Of a stretch of 64,000 bases of DNA, positions 29,215 to 39,256 are shown in pieces. This DNA comes from CAXMQZ01 sp963719055. Lineage in GTDB: Bacteria > Acidobacteriota > Thermoanaerobaculia > Multivoradales > JAHEKO01. Within the stretch, counting starts at the first letter, position 1. Each line of letters opens with the position of its first letter. The stretch spans positions 1 through 64,000 of the forward strand of contig CAVRAU010000001.1 of NCBI GenBank assembly GCA_963719055.1, in the 5' to 3' direction. The translations under genes and the position numbers were made by a program. The notes under the pieces are model-generated. The model searched no databases. It was not told the origin of the DNA and worked only from the letters and a program-made list of their open reading frames with translations.

Positions 29215-30394
29215 ATGAACGCTCCCGTCCCGACCGGATTTTCCATCCGTACGATTACCGCCGGCCTGACCCTCGATTCGGCGGATGACTTGCTCCCTGT
29301 CGAAGAGGCCGCTCGTTTTCTGGGCACGGCCCAAACGGCTTTCGAGAACGCGGGCATCCCGGTGCAGAGCACGAGAATCGCTACGCAGCCCCTGGGAGAC
29401 TTGGTTCGGGACAAGGGTCCTGACCAGGCGATCCGGAGTCTCCAGAAGTTGGACCGGTTTGTCGCCGATCGGGATCTTCTGATCAGTGTCGGCCCTCTTC
29501 TCGAGGGAGATGTCGAGGATCGCGACTTCCCGTCCTGGGCGGCTGAACTCGTGGCTGCGACCGACGAGACCTACTTCAGCATCGCAGTCTCGGACCAGGA
29601 GTCGCGAGTCTTTCCTCGATCCGTGCAGACAGCGGCCCGCACCATACGAGCCATTTCACGGATCGGAGCCAATGGCGAGGCCAACTTTCGCTTCGGTGCA
29701 GCCGCACGAGTTCCCGCGTCGACTCCGTTCTTCCCGGTCGCCTACCACGCAGGCACGCCCGCCTTCTCCATCGGGCTGGAATCCGCCGGGTTGGTGAGCA
29801 AGGCGTTTGCGAACGCCACCGACATCGGCGACGCCGCTGAATCTCTGCGCACCCTGTTGGAGGAGCGACTCCTGCCCGTCCAGACCTTGGCGATGGCCCT
29901 CTCCGCAGAGACCTCCCGACACTACGTCGGCATCGACCTCTCTCCAGCTCCGAGCGTCGAAATCAGTATCGCCGAACCGATCGAAAGCCTGACGCAGCAA
30001 CCCTTTGGCGCTCCGACGACCTTGGCGGCCTGTGCCTCCGATCACGCAGGCGCTCAAGACGACCCGCCTGACCTCCTGCGGGTACTCGGGTCTGATGCTA
30101 CCCCTGCTGGAGGATCGTGTTCTGGCTCGACGAGCAGCCGAGAATCGCTTCGACGTGCAGGACCTGCTTCTCTACTCCAGTATCTGCGGTACCGGGCTCG
30201 ATGTGATCCCTCTGCCTGGCGACTGCGACGAGAACAAACTGGCTGGGCTGATCCTCGACATGGCGGTCCTCGCCACTCGGCTGGGCAAGCCGCTGGCGGC
30301 GCGACTGCTACCCATACCGGGCAAGAGCGCTGGCGACCGGGTCGAGTTCGCCAATCCGCATCTGACGACCTCGGTCGTCCTGCCGGCGGGCTAG
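29215..30394 (+). CDS. DUF711 (UPF0210-like) family protein (frame break near 30031)
   Basis: About 393 residues. The N-terminal pattern FSIRTITAGLTLDSADDL and the later RFGAAARVPASTPFFPVAYH fit the DUF711 family, which has a fold like ribonucleotide reductase or glycyl-radical enzymes but no known activity. The C-terminal part (LTSCGYSGLMLPLLEDRVLA; ICGTGLDVIPLPGD) is one frame over; one extra base near 30031 explains the break. Without the repair the frame runs on to 30444 into unrelated sequence. Confidence 0.75.
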
Positions 30395-30477
30395 AGCGGC
30401 GGATATATACTCGCGGTGGCGCCCATCTGGGCGACCATTCTTGAGACAACGAAGATGCCATAAAGGGGGGTTGATTC

Positions 30478-33400
30478 ATGGTTGCATCTCTGGACTCGAA
30501 GCACGCCGTCGGTATTGCCAAAACCCTGATTCTCGCGGGACTCTCCGTCGCCATCCTTCTCACCCCACCCGCCGTGGAAGGTGCCAAGACCCAGGACACC
30601 GGCTCGGCGAGCAGCCTCTTCGACAAAGAGCTCTTCGAGCCCCTGGAATTCCGCAATATAGGCCCCTTTCGCGGCGGCCGCTCCACCGCGGTCACAGGCG
30701 TCCTCGGCGACCCGCTGACCTTCTATATGGGGACCACAGGAGGCGGAGTCTGGAAGACCGCGGACGGTGGCGGTAGCTGGAAGAATATCTCCGATGGCCA
30801 CTTCGCGGTGGCTTCTGTCGGCGCTCTGGCAGTGGCACCTTCGGACCCCAACGTAATCTACGCCGGCACCGGATCGGCCTGCCCACGCGGCAACATCTCA
30901 CCAGGTGACGGCGTCTATCGCTCTACGGATGCCGGCAAGACCTGGAGCCATATGGGGCTCTCGGACACCGGTCAGATCGGACGCATCCATGTCCATCCGG
31001 ACAACCCCGATCTGGTGTATGTGGCGGCCCTGGGCCATATCTTCGGCCCCAACGACGAACGGGGCGTGTTTCGCTCCCGTGACGGCGGGGCCAGCTGGGA
31101 GACGGTTCTGCACGTCAGCGATACCGCCGGCGCGGTCGATCTGACCTTGAATCCCCAGAACCCTCGTCAACTCTTCGCCGCGATCTGGGAGGCCGAGCGC
31201 AAGCCATGGACCCTGGTCAGTGGTGGCGAACAGAGCGGTCTGTTTCGCTCCACCGACAGTGGCGACACCTGGGAGGAAGTGACCGAGGGACTTCCCGAGG
31301 GCATCAAGGGTCGGATCGGAGTCGCCATCTCGCCGGCGAATCCCGACCGGATCTGGGCCCTGATCGAAGCGGAGGAAGGCGGCCTGTTTCGTTCGGAAGA
31401 TGGCGGCGACAGCTTCCAGTTGATCAACCCCGATCGGAATTTTCGACAGCGTGCCTGGTACTACACGCACGTCTTCGCAGACCCTCAGGACATGAACACA
31501 GTCTACGTTCTCAATACGGGCCTCTGGCGATCCATCGATGGCGGCAAGAGCTTCGATTTCATCCGCGCACCGCACGGGGATCACCATGACCTCTGGATCC
31601 ACCCGGAAGACACCCAGGTGCTGATCAACGCCAACGATGGCGGCGCCAACATCTCCTACAACGGCGGTCGCTCCTGGTCGAGCCAACGCAACCAGCCCAC
31701 TTCCGAAATGTACAGGGCAACGGTCGACCAGAGATTCCCCTACCACGTCTACGGTTGTCAGCAGGACAACTCCTGCGTCGCGGTACCCAGCCGCACCTCC
31801 TCCACCAGTATCGACTGGGGCGACTGGTATGTCATCGGCGGCTGCGAAAGCGGTCATGTCGCCGTCGATCCGAGGGATCCCAACGTCACCTATTCCGGCT
31901 GTTACGGCGGCCAGATTGGACGCTACGACCACGCCACCGACCAGGAACGGGAGATCACGGATTATCCACAGCTGGCCATCGGTCAGGCTCCCAAAGATCT
32001 CAGGTACCGATTCCAATGGAACGCGCCCATCAGGCTCTCACCCCACGACCCGAAGATCCTCTATCACACCTCCCAGTTCATCCATCGGTCCACCAACGAG
32101 GGCCAGAGCTGGGAGCTCATCAGCCCTGATCTCACTCGCAACGACCTAGAAAAACAGGGCTTCGCGGGCGAACCCATCACCATGGACAACACGGGCGTCG
32201 AGGTCTACAACACGATCTTCGCCTTCGAGGAGTCAGCCTCGACTCCGGGACTGCTTTGGGCCGGATCCGATGACGGATTGGTCCACCTGTCCCGCGACCA
32301 CGGTGAGACCTGGTCCGACATTACCCCCTCGCAGATGCCGGAATGGGGTCAGGTCAACGCCATCGAGCTGTCCAGCCACGATCCCGGCAGAGCCTTCATC
32401 GCGGTGACCAGATACAAGTTCGACGACTTCCGGCCCTTCGTCTTCCGAACCACCGACTACGGCGAGAGCTGGCAGCTGTTGACCTCCGGGACGAACGGCA
32501 TCCCCGAGGACCACTTTGTCCGTGTCGTTCGGGAAGACCCCGATCGTCGCGGCCTGCTCTACGCGGGTACGGAATTCGGCCTTTTCGTGTCCTTCGACGA
32601 TGGCGCCAACTGGCAGCCCCTGCAGCAGAACCTGCCGGTCACACCGGTCACCGATATCGCGGTCACTCGACAGGATCTCGTGGTGGCCACTCAGGGAAGA
32701 TCTTTCTGGATTCTCGATGATCTGACACCTCTGCACCAGCTCAACGACGACCTCGTGAACTCACAGATGAGACTGCTCGAACCGCGGACGGCCTACCGAT
32801 TCGGTGGTGGCTCCTCCTTCGGGGGTGGCGGCGCGGCTGGACAGAATCCACCCAGCGGACCCGTGATTCACTACTGGTTTGCTGAGCAGCCCGAGGGCGA
32901 GGTGACGCTCGAGATCCTGGACCTCGAGGGCAACGTGCTGCGCAGCCTCTCCAGTGAGAAGGAAGAGCCCCAGGCGCCCAATCCATGGCGCCGGTTCATG
33001 ACCGGGCCCAGCACGAGCCGCAAGCTGACGGCCGCCAAGGGTCTCAATCGCTACGTCTGGAACCTGCGTCTCACGGATGCCGAGCTGATCGACAATGCGG
33101 TCCTCTGGGGCTCGGCGCGGGGACCCAAGGTCCCACCCGGCTCCTATCAGGCTCGCCTGACTGTCGGTGACTCGAGCGCCACCCAGAGCTTCGAAGTGTT
33201 GGGAGATCCTCGGTTGGCGACTTCCGCCAAGGACTACGACCACCAATTCGAATTGTCCAAGCAGGTATGGCAGGCCTTGACCGACAGCCACCGCACACTG
33301 AAGACCGCTCGGGATGTTCGCCTGCAGATCACGACCCTGGCCGAGAGGCTACAGGCCTTGGAGCCAGACGAGGCCCTCGAGGCGTCTGCCAAGAAGTGCC

Positions 33401-33693
33401 AGGAAGCCCTCGAAGCGGTCGAGGACAAGATCTATCAAACACGGGCGGAGTCCTCGCAGGACGTCCTGAACTTCCCGCCGAAGCTCGACAATCAGTTGCT
33501 CGGGCTGCTGGGCATCGTCAACAGCGGTAATGCAGCCCCCACGGCTGGATCGGTCGAGAGATACCAGGATCTCCGAGCCGAGCTCGACGCCGTCAAAGCC
33601 GAGCTGCAAGGGGTTCTCGACAACCAGGTGCAGGGTTTCAGTGAGCTGGTCCAGTCCAAACAGGTGCCAGCGGTCATCGTGCCGACCCTCTGA
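30478..33693 (+). CDS. Secreted sortilin/VPS10-like beta-propeller protein
   Basis: 1,071 residues. A signal peptide (LILAGLSVAILLTPPAV) is followed by many BNR/Asp-box-type blades (for example GVWKTADGGGSWKN, GVYRSTDAGKTWSH, VFRSRDGGASWETV, LFRSTDSGDTWEEV), which fold into beta-propellers like the VPS10/sortilin domain. A C-terminal region with a beta domain and a long helical tail follows. These proteins are abundant in Acidobacteriota and Bacteroidota. Sialidase-type catalytic residues are not apparent, so binding is likelier than hydrolysis. A purine-rich AAAGGGGGG precedes the ATG. Confidence 0.88.
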   Translation: MVASLDSKHAVGIAKTLILAGLSVAILLTPPAVEGAKTQDTGSASSLFDKELFEPLEFRNIGPFRGGRSTAVTGVLGDPLTFYMGTTGGGVWKTADGGGSWKNISDGHFAVASVGALAVAPSDPNVIYAGTGSACPRGNISPGDGVYRSTDAGKTWSHMGLSDTGQIGRIHVHPDNPDLVYVAALGHIFGPNDERGVFRSRDGGASWETVLHVSDTAGAVDLTLNPQNPRQLFAAIWEAERKPWTLVSGGEQSGLFRSTDSGDTWEEVTEGLPEGIKGRIGVAISPANPDRIWALIEAEEGGLFRSEDGGDSFQLINPDRNFRQRAWYYTHVFADPQDMNTVYVLNTGLWRSIDGGKSFDFIRAPHGDHHDLWIHPEDTQVLINANDGGANISYNGGRSWSSQRNQPTSEMYRATVDQRFPYHVYGCQQDNSCVAVPSRTSSTSIDWGDWYVIGGCESGHVAVDPRDPNVTYSGCYGGQIGRYDHATDQEREITDYPQLAIGQAPKDLRYRFQWNAPIRLSPHDPKILYHTSQFIHRSTNEGQSWELISPDLTRNDLEKQGFAGEPITMDNTGVEVYNTIFAFEESASTPGLLWAGSDDGLVHLSRDHGETWSDITPSQMPEWGQVNAIELSSHDPGRAFIAVTRYKFDDFRPFVFRTTDYGESWQLLTSGTNGIPEDHFVRVVREDPDRRGLLYAGTEFGLFVSFDDGANWQPLQQNLPVTPVTDIAVTRQDLVVATQGRSFWILDDLTPLHQLNDDLVNSQMRLLEPRTAYRFGGGSSFGGGGAAGQNPPSGPVIHYWFAEQPEGEVTLEILDLEGNVLRSLSSEKEEPQAPNPWRRFMTGPSTSRKLTAAKGLNRYVWNLRLTDAELIDNAVLWGSARGPKVPPGSYQARLTVGDSSATQSFEVLGDPRLATSAKDYDHQFELSKQVWQALTDSHRTLKTARDVRLQITTLAERLQALEPDEALEASAKKCQEALEAVEDKIYQTRAESSQDVLNFPPKLDNQLLGLLGIVNSGNAAPTAGSVERYQDLRAELDAVKAELQGVLDNQVQGFSELVQSKQVPAVIVPTL

Positions 33694-33717
33694 TAGACTC
33701 GTCGAGCCTCAAGAGCC

Positions 33718-34173
33718 ATGAAAGAAGAGCTGCACGTCGACATCAATATTGGCAGCCGTTTCGACAACATAGATCTGGTCGATGTCGTGACGGAGGCGGT
33801 GCTGCGCCACTCCGGCATGGACGACGAGTCCGTGGAGCGGCTGGGACTCGCCATCCGGGAAGCCGTGGCCAACGGCGTCCAGCACGGCAACAAGGAACAA
33901 CCGGAAAAACGTGTGACCGTCTCTTTCGTATTAGAGAAGAAGGAAGTGTCGATCCGGATTCAGGACCAGGGCGAAGGATTCGATCTGGATGGCCTTCCCG
34001 ATCCGCTGGCCCCCGAAAACCTCTTCAAACCCAGGGGCCGCGGCATTCTGCTGATGAACAGCTTCATGGACGAAGTGAACTTCGAATTCGACGGCGATCA
34101 GGGCACGGCGGTCACGTTGCGCAAACGCGTGACCCCGACCGATCCCGAGGCGGACAAGGAGGATTTGGGATGA
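33718..34173 (+). CDS. RsbW-like anti-sigma factor kinase
   Basis: 151 residues. It has the GHKL ATPase boxes of RsbW/SpoIIAB: N-box EAVANGVQHGN near residue 48, G1 box DQGEGFDLDG near 83, and G2 box GRGILLMNSF near 105. Such kinases bind a sigma factor and phosphorylate an STAS partner. The gene overlaps the next, an STAS protein, by 4 bases (ATGA), so the pair forms a partner-switch module. No sigma factor gene is adjacent, so the target may be elsewhere or may not be a sigma factor. Confidence 0.9.
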   Translation: MKEELHVDINIGSRFDNIDLVDVVTEAVLRHSGMDDESVERLGLAIREAVANGVQHGNKEQPEKRVTVSFVLEKKEVSIRIQDQGEGFDLDGLPDPLAPENLFKPRGRGILLMNSFMDEVNFEFDGDQGTAVTLRKRVTPTDPEADKEDLG

Positions 34174-34508
34174 CATTTCCGGCTCGCACCCGCGAAGGCG
34201 TGACCATTCTGGAGCCCGCGGGCAAAGTCACCATCGGCCGCGGAGATATCGAGCTGCGCGACAGTGTGGACGCTGCCATGGAGGCTGGCTCGAATCAGCT
34301 CCTGGTGGATTTCAAGAGAGTGACGCGTATGGACTCATCCGGCATGGCGGAGCTCGTCGCCGCTTTCAAGAGGGTCACCGAATCCGGGGGTCAGATGAAG
34401 CTGCTGCGGCTGCCCTCCAACATTCGAGACGTTCTGAGCATTACCCAGATCGCCCAGGTCTTCGATATCTTCGATAGCGAAGACGACGCGGTGAGCTCCT
34501 TCAAGTAA
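34170..34508 (+). CDS. STAS-domain anti-anti-sigma factor
   Basis: 112 residues, a single STAS domain. The loop TRMDSSGMAEL near residue 55 carries the Ser that RsbW-type kinases phosphorylate. It is translationally coupled to the RsbW-like gene. When unphosphorylated it should bind the kinase and release the kinase's target. The SpoIIE-type phosphatase at 13.7 kb is a candidate to reactivate it. Its 3' end overlaps the convergent ArsS-like gene by 8 bases. Confidence 0.9.
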   Translation: MTFPARTREGVTILEPAGKVTIGRGDIELRDSVDAAMEAGSNQLLVDFKRVTRMDSSGMAELVAAFKRVTESGGQMKLLRLPSNIRDVLSITQIAQVFDIFDSEDDAVSSFK

Positions 34509-35479
34509 GGGCGCCACCGCAACTCGAACCACTGCCTGCCGTGCAGCCAAAGCAATGGGAGTCGGTGGCGATGGGTCGTCCGGCCAGATCCTGTAAATCG
34601 TCCAGATCCCACAGGGTCTCGGAACCTTCCATCAGGGCGATATCCAACATCTGATTGAAGTCGCAGTCGTATAATCCACCGTCGTATCCGACGGACAGAA
34701 GTGAAGTACACATCAACTCGGGAATGGTCGCCGGATTGAAGTGATTGAACGAGCAGCGACTGATAGGCGCTGCTCTGCCCGGCACGCGCAAGTTCTTCGG
34801 CGAAGCGTCGAATGGGCATGTTGGCGAGGGTCAGCAGCCGGTGAAAGCGAATGCCAAACCGTGACCAAAGCTCTTCCTTGTAGCTGGCCTCCAGGGCCTC
34901 CTGTGCCGGTGGCAGGCTGGGCCCCCCAGGATTGAACACCAGGTTCAATCGAAGTGGCGAATCCTCCTGCCCATAGCCCAGCTCATTCAGCAGACGCAAA
35001 GCTCGGATACTCCGGTCAAAGACCCCCCGACCACGCTGTCGATCGACATTCTCGGGTTGGTAGCAAGGCAGTGAGGCGACGATCTCGACCTGGTTCCGAG
35101 CCAGGAACTCAGCGGTGTCTTCTTGTCCGGGCTCGTAGAGCACCGTCAGGTTGCAGCGGTCGATCACGTGTCGATGCAGACGGCGAGAGCTCTCCACCAG
35201 AAACCTGAAATTCGGGTTGAGCTCTGGCGCACCCCCGGTGATGTCCACCCGCTCCACCTCCGGGCTCCGTTCAAGAAGCTCGACGATCCGCACCGCGGTG
35301 GGACGTTCCATGGTTTCCGTCCGTGACGGCCCAGCCTCCACATGGCAGTGATGACAGGCCTGATTACAGACCTTGCCGACATTGATCTGCAGAGTCTGCA
35401 CGGGCCCACGCCTCAGCGGCCAATAGCCGGCCCGCTGCAATGCAGCTCCGAAGGATTCGTTGGTGGATAGAGGATCCAT
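34501..35479 (-). CDS. arsS: Arsenosugar biosynthesis radical SAM protein ArsS-like (one frame break)
   Basis: About 325 residues after repair. The radical SAM Fe-S motif is CNQACHHC near residue 39. The family's C-terminal Cys-rich region is CTSLLSVGYDGGLYDCDFNQ, followed by a closing CFGC. Both halves match ArsS, which makes arsenosugars from dimethylarsinate. The C-terminal half is in another frame from about 34747; one extra base explains it (giving LLVNHFNP). I chose the ATG at 35479; the frame continues upstream but only as the antisense of the next gene. No ArsM or other arsenic gene is in the window. Confidence 0.82.
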
Positions 35480-35570
35480 ATCGATCGGCAATTGTAACTT
35501 CTGAAGGATCGCAGGATACCATTGAGATGCATATAGAGGAGAAATACCATGCCATTGAATTTCGCCAGCC

Positions 35571-37308
35571 GTGATCTCTTCAAGACGCACAATTCCGGCT
35601 GTTCTGGCCGCTCTACTGATCTCGACAGGAATGTCGACCTCGACCGAGGCGCAAACACAGTTCGCCGTTGAGATCGATCCGTCAGTGCCGGTCGAACCCG
35701 TGGACGGGCGCGTTATCCTCATGCTTTCCAAGAGCGATGAGACGGAGCCGCGCTTTCAGGTGGCGGCGGGAGTTCGGGCCATCCAGGTCTTTGGCGTCGA
35801 CGTCGAGGGATTCGGCACGGCAGGTCGGGCCATCATCGACTCGGGGGTATTCGGCTACCCCAAACAGAGTCTCACCGATGTTCCACCTGGGGACTATTGG
35901 GTCCAAGGCCTCCTGCATCGATATGAGACTTTTCGCCGCGCCGACGGTCACACAGTCAAGCTGCCGATGGATCGCGGTGAGGGACAACGCTGGAACCGGG
36001 CCCCGGGGAATCTCTTCAGCGAACCCCGACAGATACGCATCGATCCCGCTGACACCGACACCGTCGATCGTCACCCTCGATCAGGTCATTCCGGCCATCG
36101 AAGAACCGGAGGACACCCAGTACATCCGACACGTCAAGATGCAGAGCCAGTTGTTGACCGAATTCTGGGGCCGCCCGATGTACTTGGGAGCCCATGTCCT
36201 CGTCCCCGAGGGATTCGACGACCATCCGGAGGCCCGTTACCCGTTGATGATCTTTCACGGACACTTCCCCGCCGACTTCGGTGGCTTTCGGACCGAGGCC
36301 CCGGATCCGGACCTGGAATGCGAGTACAGCGAGCGCTTTCAAGTCGAGTGCTACAACCGAATCGAGCAACAGGAGGCCTATGACTTCTTCAGGACCTGGA
36401 CGGGGCCCGACTTCCCCCGCTACCTGGTGATCGAGATTCAGCACGCCAATCCCTATTACGACGACTCCTATGCCGTGAACTCCGAGAATCTGGGCCCCTA
36501 CGGTGATGCCATCACCTATGAGCTCATCCCCTACATCGAGAAGACGTTTCGCGGTCTCGGCGAGCCCTGGTCCCGTTTTCTCTATGGCGGCTCCACCGGT
36601 GGCTGGGAAGCATTGGCGGCACAGGTCTTCTACCCGGACCAATACAACGGCTGCTTTGCCGCCTGTCCCGACCCCATCGATTTCCGGGCTTATACGCTGG
36701 TCGACATCTACAAGGACAAGAACGCCTACTGGGTCGAGGGTGAGCTGCATCGAATCAAGCGGCCCGGTCACCGCAATTGGCTGGGACAGGTCGATATGAC
36801 CACAGAAGACTGGAATCATCTCGAGCTGGTACTGGGGACTCACAGCCGCTCCGGCGACCAGTTCGACATCTGGCAGGCGGTCTACTCACCCGTCGGCGAG
36901 GACGGCTATCCCCAGCCGATCTGGGACAAGCTGACGGGCGAGATCGACCCGCTGGTGGCCGAATACTGGCGCGAAAACTACGACTTGCGCTACATCCTCG
37001 AACGCGATTGGCCGACACTGGGGCCGCAGCTCGCCGGCAAGATCCATATCTACTGCGGCGACATGGACAACTACTATCTGAACAATGCGGTCTATCTGAT
37101 GGAAGATTTTCTCGAATCTACCACCGAGCCCTACTACGCCGGCGAAGTGGACTACGGGGATCGTGCCGAGCACTGCTGGAATGGCGACCACGAGAACGGC
37201 AATCACCTGTCTCGCCTGCGCTACAACACCTTCTATCTCCCCAAGATCCTGCAGCGCATCGAGGAGTCTGCTCCGCCGGGCGCCGACCTCACGAGTTGGC
37301 GATACTAG
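35571..37308 (+). CDS. Secreted esterase, alpha/beta hydrolase (frame break near 36066)
   Basis: About 578 residues. A signal peptide (TIPAVLAALLISTGMSTSTEA) leads a beta domain, then an alpha/beta-hydrolase of the EstD/putative-esterase type with nucleophile GGSTGGW and the likely oxyanion region PLMIFHGHFPADFGG. A late HCWNGDHENGNH segment may hold the catalytic His. The frames join near 36066 if one base is removed. The GTG at 35571 is the first in-frame start. However, a strong AGAGGAG lies before an ATG at 35549 in another frame, so a second extra base near 35580 would give the real start there. The substrate is unknown. Confidence 0.75.
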
Positions 37309-37322
37309 GTCTCTCGAAGGAC

Positions 37323-37338
37323 TCCGAAACCCTTCGGA
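37323..37338 (+). terminator. Hairpin after the esterase gene
   Basis: TCCGAA-ACCC-TTCGGA forms a 6-bp stem 14 bases after the esterase stop, with a CTTTT tract at 37350-37354. A weak intrinsic terminator. Confidence 0.4.
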
Positions 37339-37491
37339 AGTGACGCTTTTCATAGGGACTCAGGCGTCCGAATCCCTACCATGGACAACGGACCTCTGGG
37401 CTGAGTTGGCGCCCCTTCGCCGCGCTGCCCGGAGGCCGTGCCTGCGCGGTCGAGCTCTGGCTTGCCACCACGGTATGGATGGAGGCGCTTG

Positions 37492-39255
37492 TTGCAAGGT
37501 CATACCCAGAAAATCGACACCTCTCTTCCAGAGGGTGGGGCCTCCTCTGCGACCCCCGAGATGATCGGCAAATACGAAGTCATCGAACCCATCGGCGAAG
37601 GCGGGTTCGGGATGGTCTACAAAGGCTTCGATCCTTTCATCAAGCGTCACGTTGCCATCAAGACCTGTACTTCGCCTGACACGGAATTGCGCCAGCGCTA
37701 CTTCCGCGAAGCCGAGATCGCCGGCCGTCTCGATCATCCCAATATCGTTCGCATCTTCGACTTTGGCACCGAGAACGATACCCCGTTCCTGGTCCAGGAA
37801 TTCCTCGCCGGCGGAGATCTGGATCACAAGATCGAAGGGCGCGAGTTCGTGCCTTTCCCCGAACGCCTGTTGTACCTGATTCATATCGCCCGGGGCCTCG
37901 GCTATGCCCACGATCAGGGTGTCATCCACCGGGACATCAAGCCGGCCAATATTCGCATCCTGGAGGACGGCAGCGCCAAGATCATGGATTTTGGCGTCGC
38001 CATGCTGCAACACAGCGATACCCGACTCACCAAAGACGGTATGGCCGTGGGAACGGCAGCCTATCTGGCCCCGGAGCAGGTCAAGGGGGTGACGCCGGAC
38101 AACCGCAGCGACATCTTCTCCTACGGTGTACTGGCCTATGAGCTCCTGACGGGTGAGCGCCCGTTCCAACAAGACACGATCTCCGCGACGCTCTTCTCCA
38201 TCCTTCACGACGACCCGAAACCCATCACCCTGCCGAGCCATCTCTGTCCCGATTCCCTCCGCACTCTCATCGAACGATGCCTGAACAAGGATCCTGATCA
38301 GAGACCCGAGCACCTGGCGGAGATCCTCGAAGGCCTGGAGCACGTCAGGACCGTGATGCGTTCTGCCGACCACAACCGCGATTTCGCGGGCGAGCTGCGA
38401 AACGTCTCGTCAGGCGCCCAAGCACCAAAGAAATCGAAGAGTTTCGACCCACCGCTTCAGCGTCAGTGGACCCCTCCTTCGATCCGGATGAAGCGACGCC
38501 GGCGATGGATTGCGGCGGTTGTACCTGCCGCGATCTTGGCGGTTCTGGCCACCGCCTACGGCGTCCTGGCCAGCCAAGGAGTCCTGCCATGGCCGGAGCC
38601 GCCGGCCCCTGACGAACCGGCCGCGACGAACCCAGCTCCATTGGAGTCGATCGATGCGGCACCGGACAGTGCGCCCGATTCATCCGCGACCCTGGCAACC
38701 GCAAGCGCCGACCTCGTCAGTGTGCCGGAACCCGAGCCCGAACCGCCACCCCCACCGCCCGTCATCGAGAAAGCCACTCTCTACCTCGGTCAAGGCTGGC
38801 ACAACGGCATAACGGCCGCCATCGACGGTGGCGAGCCGATCGCGCTGACCCGGACCCGGTCACGCCAACTCGAGCCCGGGAGCCATGTCGTTCGCTTCTC
38901 CCTGGTCACCGGCGACTACAGAGCCTCTGAGACGGTTCGAGTGCAGCTCAAGGCGGGCGAAGAACGGATGGTGAAGAGCCCGATTGGCCGCCCTGGACGT
39001 CTATCGGTGCAGGCCAGTCTCGGGTCTCCCCAGGGAATCGTCCGGGTCAACGACAAGCCCCTCGGCTCCAGCCCGGTGCGCGGACACCTGCTCCGACCTG
39101 GCCGACACCAGCTCCAAGTCTTCTCTGTCAACGACCCCAGTCTGGCGCTGACAGAGGTCACAGTCGACATCCGCTCCGGGCGCGAAACGGTGATTACCTT
39201 CGACTTGACCGGACAACGCGACCTGGCCGTCCGGTATCGCGACCCAGCACCTTGA
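37492..39255 (+). CDS. Ser/Thr protein kinase, membrane anchored, with periplasmic C-terminal domain
   Basis: About 587 residues. The full Hanks kinase is intact: GEGGFGMVYKG, VAIK, HRDIKPANI, DFGVAM, APEQ. A membrane helix (AAVVPAAILAVLATAYGVL) near residue 345 is followed by a Pro/Glu-rich stretch and a beta-rich C-terminal part with repeated beta-sandwich patterns resembling PEGA domains (RLSVQASLGSPQGIVRVNDKPLG). The likely start is TTG at 37492, which has GGATGGAGG 6 bases upstream; ATG at 37561 is the conservative alternative directly before the kinase fold. It precedes a TPR-PDZ gene by one base. Confidence 0.9.
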   Translation: MQGHTQKIDTSLPEGGASSATPEMIGKYEVIEPIGEGGFGMVYKGFDPFIKRHVAIKTCTSPDTELRQRYFREAEIAGRLDHPNIVRIFDFGTENDTPFLVQEFLAGGDLDHKIEGREFVPFPERLLYLIHIARGLGYAHDQGVIHRDIKPANIRILEDGSAKIMDFGVAMLQHSDTRLTKDGMAVGTAAYLAPEQVKGVTPDNRSDIFSYGVLAYELLTGERPFQQDTISATLFSILHDDPKPITLPSHLCPDSLRTLIERCLNKDPDQRPEHLAEILEGLEHVRTVMRSADHNRDFAGELRNVSSGAQAPKKSKSFDPPLQRQWTPPSIRMKRRRRWIAAVVPAAILAVLATAYGVLASQGVLPWPEPPAPDEPAATNPAPLESIDAAPDSAPDSSATLATASADLVSVPEPEPEPPPPPPVIEKATLYLGQGWHNGITAAIDGGEPIALTRTRSRQLEPGSHVVRFSLVTGDYRASETVRVQLKAGEERMVKSPIGRPGRLSVQASLGSPQGIVRVNDKPLGSSPVRGHLLRPGRHQLQVFSVNDPSLALTEVTVDIRSGRETVITFDLTGQRDLAVRYRDPAP

Positions 39256-39256
39256 A

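Noticed and set aside
30898..32016. Minus-strand open frame opposite the sortilin-like gene
   Set aside because: Antisense of regular Asp-box repeats, which explains its pseudo-repeats.
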